Positions 14,312 to 15,206 of a DNA stretch of 15,206 nt are shown here, piece after piece; position 1 is the first letter of the stretch; every line of letters starts with the position of its first letter. The translations under genes and the position numbers were made by a program. Source of the DNA: CANJJB01 sp964449295 (GTDB taxonomy: Bacteria > Chlamydiota > Chlamydiia > Chlamydiales > Rhabdochlamydiaceae); contig CAYUZN010000040.1 of NCBI GenBank assembly GCA_964449295.1, forward strand, positions 1-15,206, given 5' to 3'. The notes under the pieces are model-generated. The model searched no databases, was not told the DNA's origin, and was given only the letters and a program-made list of their open reading frames with translations.

Positions 14312-15128
14312 AGAGACCGAAAGCTAGGTGTAGGACATTGAAGGTGAAGTTGCAGAAGATGGCGCTTTCAATGGCCTGTGTGTATTGATAAAGAGAGCCG
14401 TAGATCAGCCCTGCTAGGAAGATGAAGGTAAGGGGTATAAGTGCGGTGATCCAGTAGATGTGGCAGAGAGTGAAGATGAGAGATGAGAAGAGGACTGCGC
14501 CGATGTGTCCTTTCCATGAGTGTCCTATCCAATTAAAACATTCTTTTTGAAGAAAGCCTCGAAAGAAAGCTTCTTGTGGGATGATCACAAAGAAAAGAGT
14601 TGTGATGAGTCTGAGAGAGAAGTGAAGAGGCCAATTAAATTCCCATTTTAAAGTTCCTACATAATCCCCTAAAAAGAGTAGAAGTGCAGCTGCAAGTCCT
14701 GTGAGAGGGATCGCTTTGTAAGAGAGTTTGAAGGCGTCTTGAGAGGATTTGATGAGAGGAAGCTGGAAGGCTAGGATGAAAAGACCGATAAAAGGTGTGT
14801 CAAAGTTAATCCAGAAGTGTCCTACTGTGTCGTGGTAATTGGCAAAGCCTGGAATGAGGTGAAATAAGAGTGCGATAGAGATAAGAGTGGCTACGGTGAT
14901 CAGAATCCATCTCGAACTTTGAGGTAAGCTGCGTCTTAACATGAGGTGGATGAGTAAGAGTATTGCTACGGGGACAAGGGAAAAAGGCTTGCAGGTGCCT
15001 GATTGAAGCGCTAAGATATAAGAGATGGTTAAGAAAGATCCCCAAAGCCAAGGGGATTTATGAATCCAAAGACTGATAAATGTCATGAGAAGAGCAAAAA
15101 AAGCCAAAAACTGTAAATCGATAGTCAT
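14304..15128 (-). CDS. CPBP-family (CAAX-protease-like) intramembrane protein
   Basis: Proteins of this family are polytopic membrane metalloproteases or relatives. About eight hydrophobic segments are visible. Residue numbers here count from the ATG at 15128. The first motif reads PQEAFFRGFL (Q185-E186, R190), where the family usually has two Glu (EExxxR). The second motif FTLCH (F219, H223) is present. The third reads NFTFN (260-264), with Asn where the usual His stands. Activity is thus uncertain. A TTG at 15167 would add 13 residues (MDTIERERVYANP) but has no ribosome site, so the ATG at 15128 is preferred. Position and neighbours do not suggest a substrate. Confidence 0.75.
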   Translation of the reverse strand: MTIDLQFLAFFALLMTFISLWIHKSPWLWGSFLTISYILALQSGTCKPFSLVPVAILLLIHLMLRRSLPQSSRWILITVATLISIALLFHLIPGFANYHDTVGHFWINFDTPFIGLFILAFQLPLIKSSQDAFKLSYKAIPLTGLAAALLLFLGDYVGTLKWEFNWPLHFSLRLITTLFFVIIPQEAFFRGFLQKECFNWIGHSWKGHIGAVLFSSLIFTLCHIYWITALIPLTFIFLAGLIYGSLYQYTQAIESAIFCNFTFNVLHLAFGLSI

Positions 15129-15206
15129 AGGATTAGCATATACCCGTTCCCGTTCAATCGTGTCCAAAAGGACTGATTCAAAGCCTCGGGATTGAATTAT
15201 TATTGA

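Overview
The window looks like a chromosomal segment of a Chlamydiae-phylum bacterium outside the classical Chlamydia genus (an 'environmental' or chlamydia-like organism). The basis is the rpsB-tsf-pyrH-frr translation cluster next to an oversized PBP2 of about 1060 residues with a long insert in its transpeptidase region, a divergent McsA/McsB pair of the kind Chlamydia keeps beside frr, and several secreted or coiled-coil proteins without recognisable relatives. Family and genus cannot be fixed from sequence alone. The scaffold has one 10-N gap, inside pyrH.

Layout. 1-209: left edge with a 12-bp inverted repeat and a stop-free stretch entering from the left, unidentified. 282-1172 (+): secreted protein with 81-bp tandem repeats. 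1174-4365 (-): mrdA (PBP2). 4366-4629: divergent intergenic region dominated by an imperfect palindrome of about 190 bp, at the place where Chlamydia carries ompA. 4630-7872 (+): tRNA-Gly, rpsB, tsf, pyrH, frr, tRNA-Glu and tRNA-Lys, closed by a strong intrinsic terminator. 7892-8522 (-): mntA-hepT toxin-antitoxin module. 8595-8808 (-): an unannotated, frameshifted DinD-like remnant. 8873-9529 (+): beta-carbonic anhydrase. 9483-10169 (-): ispD. 10342-10773 (+): S-adenosylmethionine decarboxylase carrying a signal-peptide-like N-terminus. 10765-12334 (-): mcsA-mcsB, the latter lacking its catalytic motifs. 12505-12768 (+): small exported protein. 13037-14311 (+): membrane-anchored coiled-coil protein. 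14304-15128 (-): CPBP-family membrane protein.

How the parts fit. The 4.6-7.9 kb block supplies translation (S2, EF-Ts, ribosome recycling factor, three tRNAs) and UMP phosphorylation; ATGA-type overlaps and the single terminator after tRNA-Lys suggest one long transcript. IspD belongs to MEP isoprenoid synthesis and PBP2 to septal or lateral peptidoglycan synthesis. The stretch between the tRNA-Lys terminator and mcsB (toxin-antitoxin, dinD remnant, carbonic anhydrase, ispD, speD) separates frr from mcsAB, which are adjacent in Chlamydia, so it looks like an insertion or rearrangement hotspot at a tRNA gene. All four convergent gene pairs abut or overlap at their 3' ends with no terminator between them.

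Most unusual points: the apparently exported AdoMet decarboxylase, the catalytically degenerate McsB, the large palindrome replacing ompA, and the dinD remnant beside the type VII toxin-antitoxin module.
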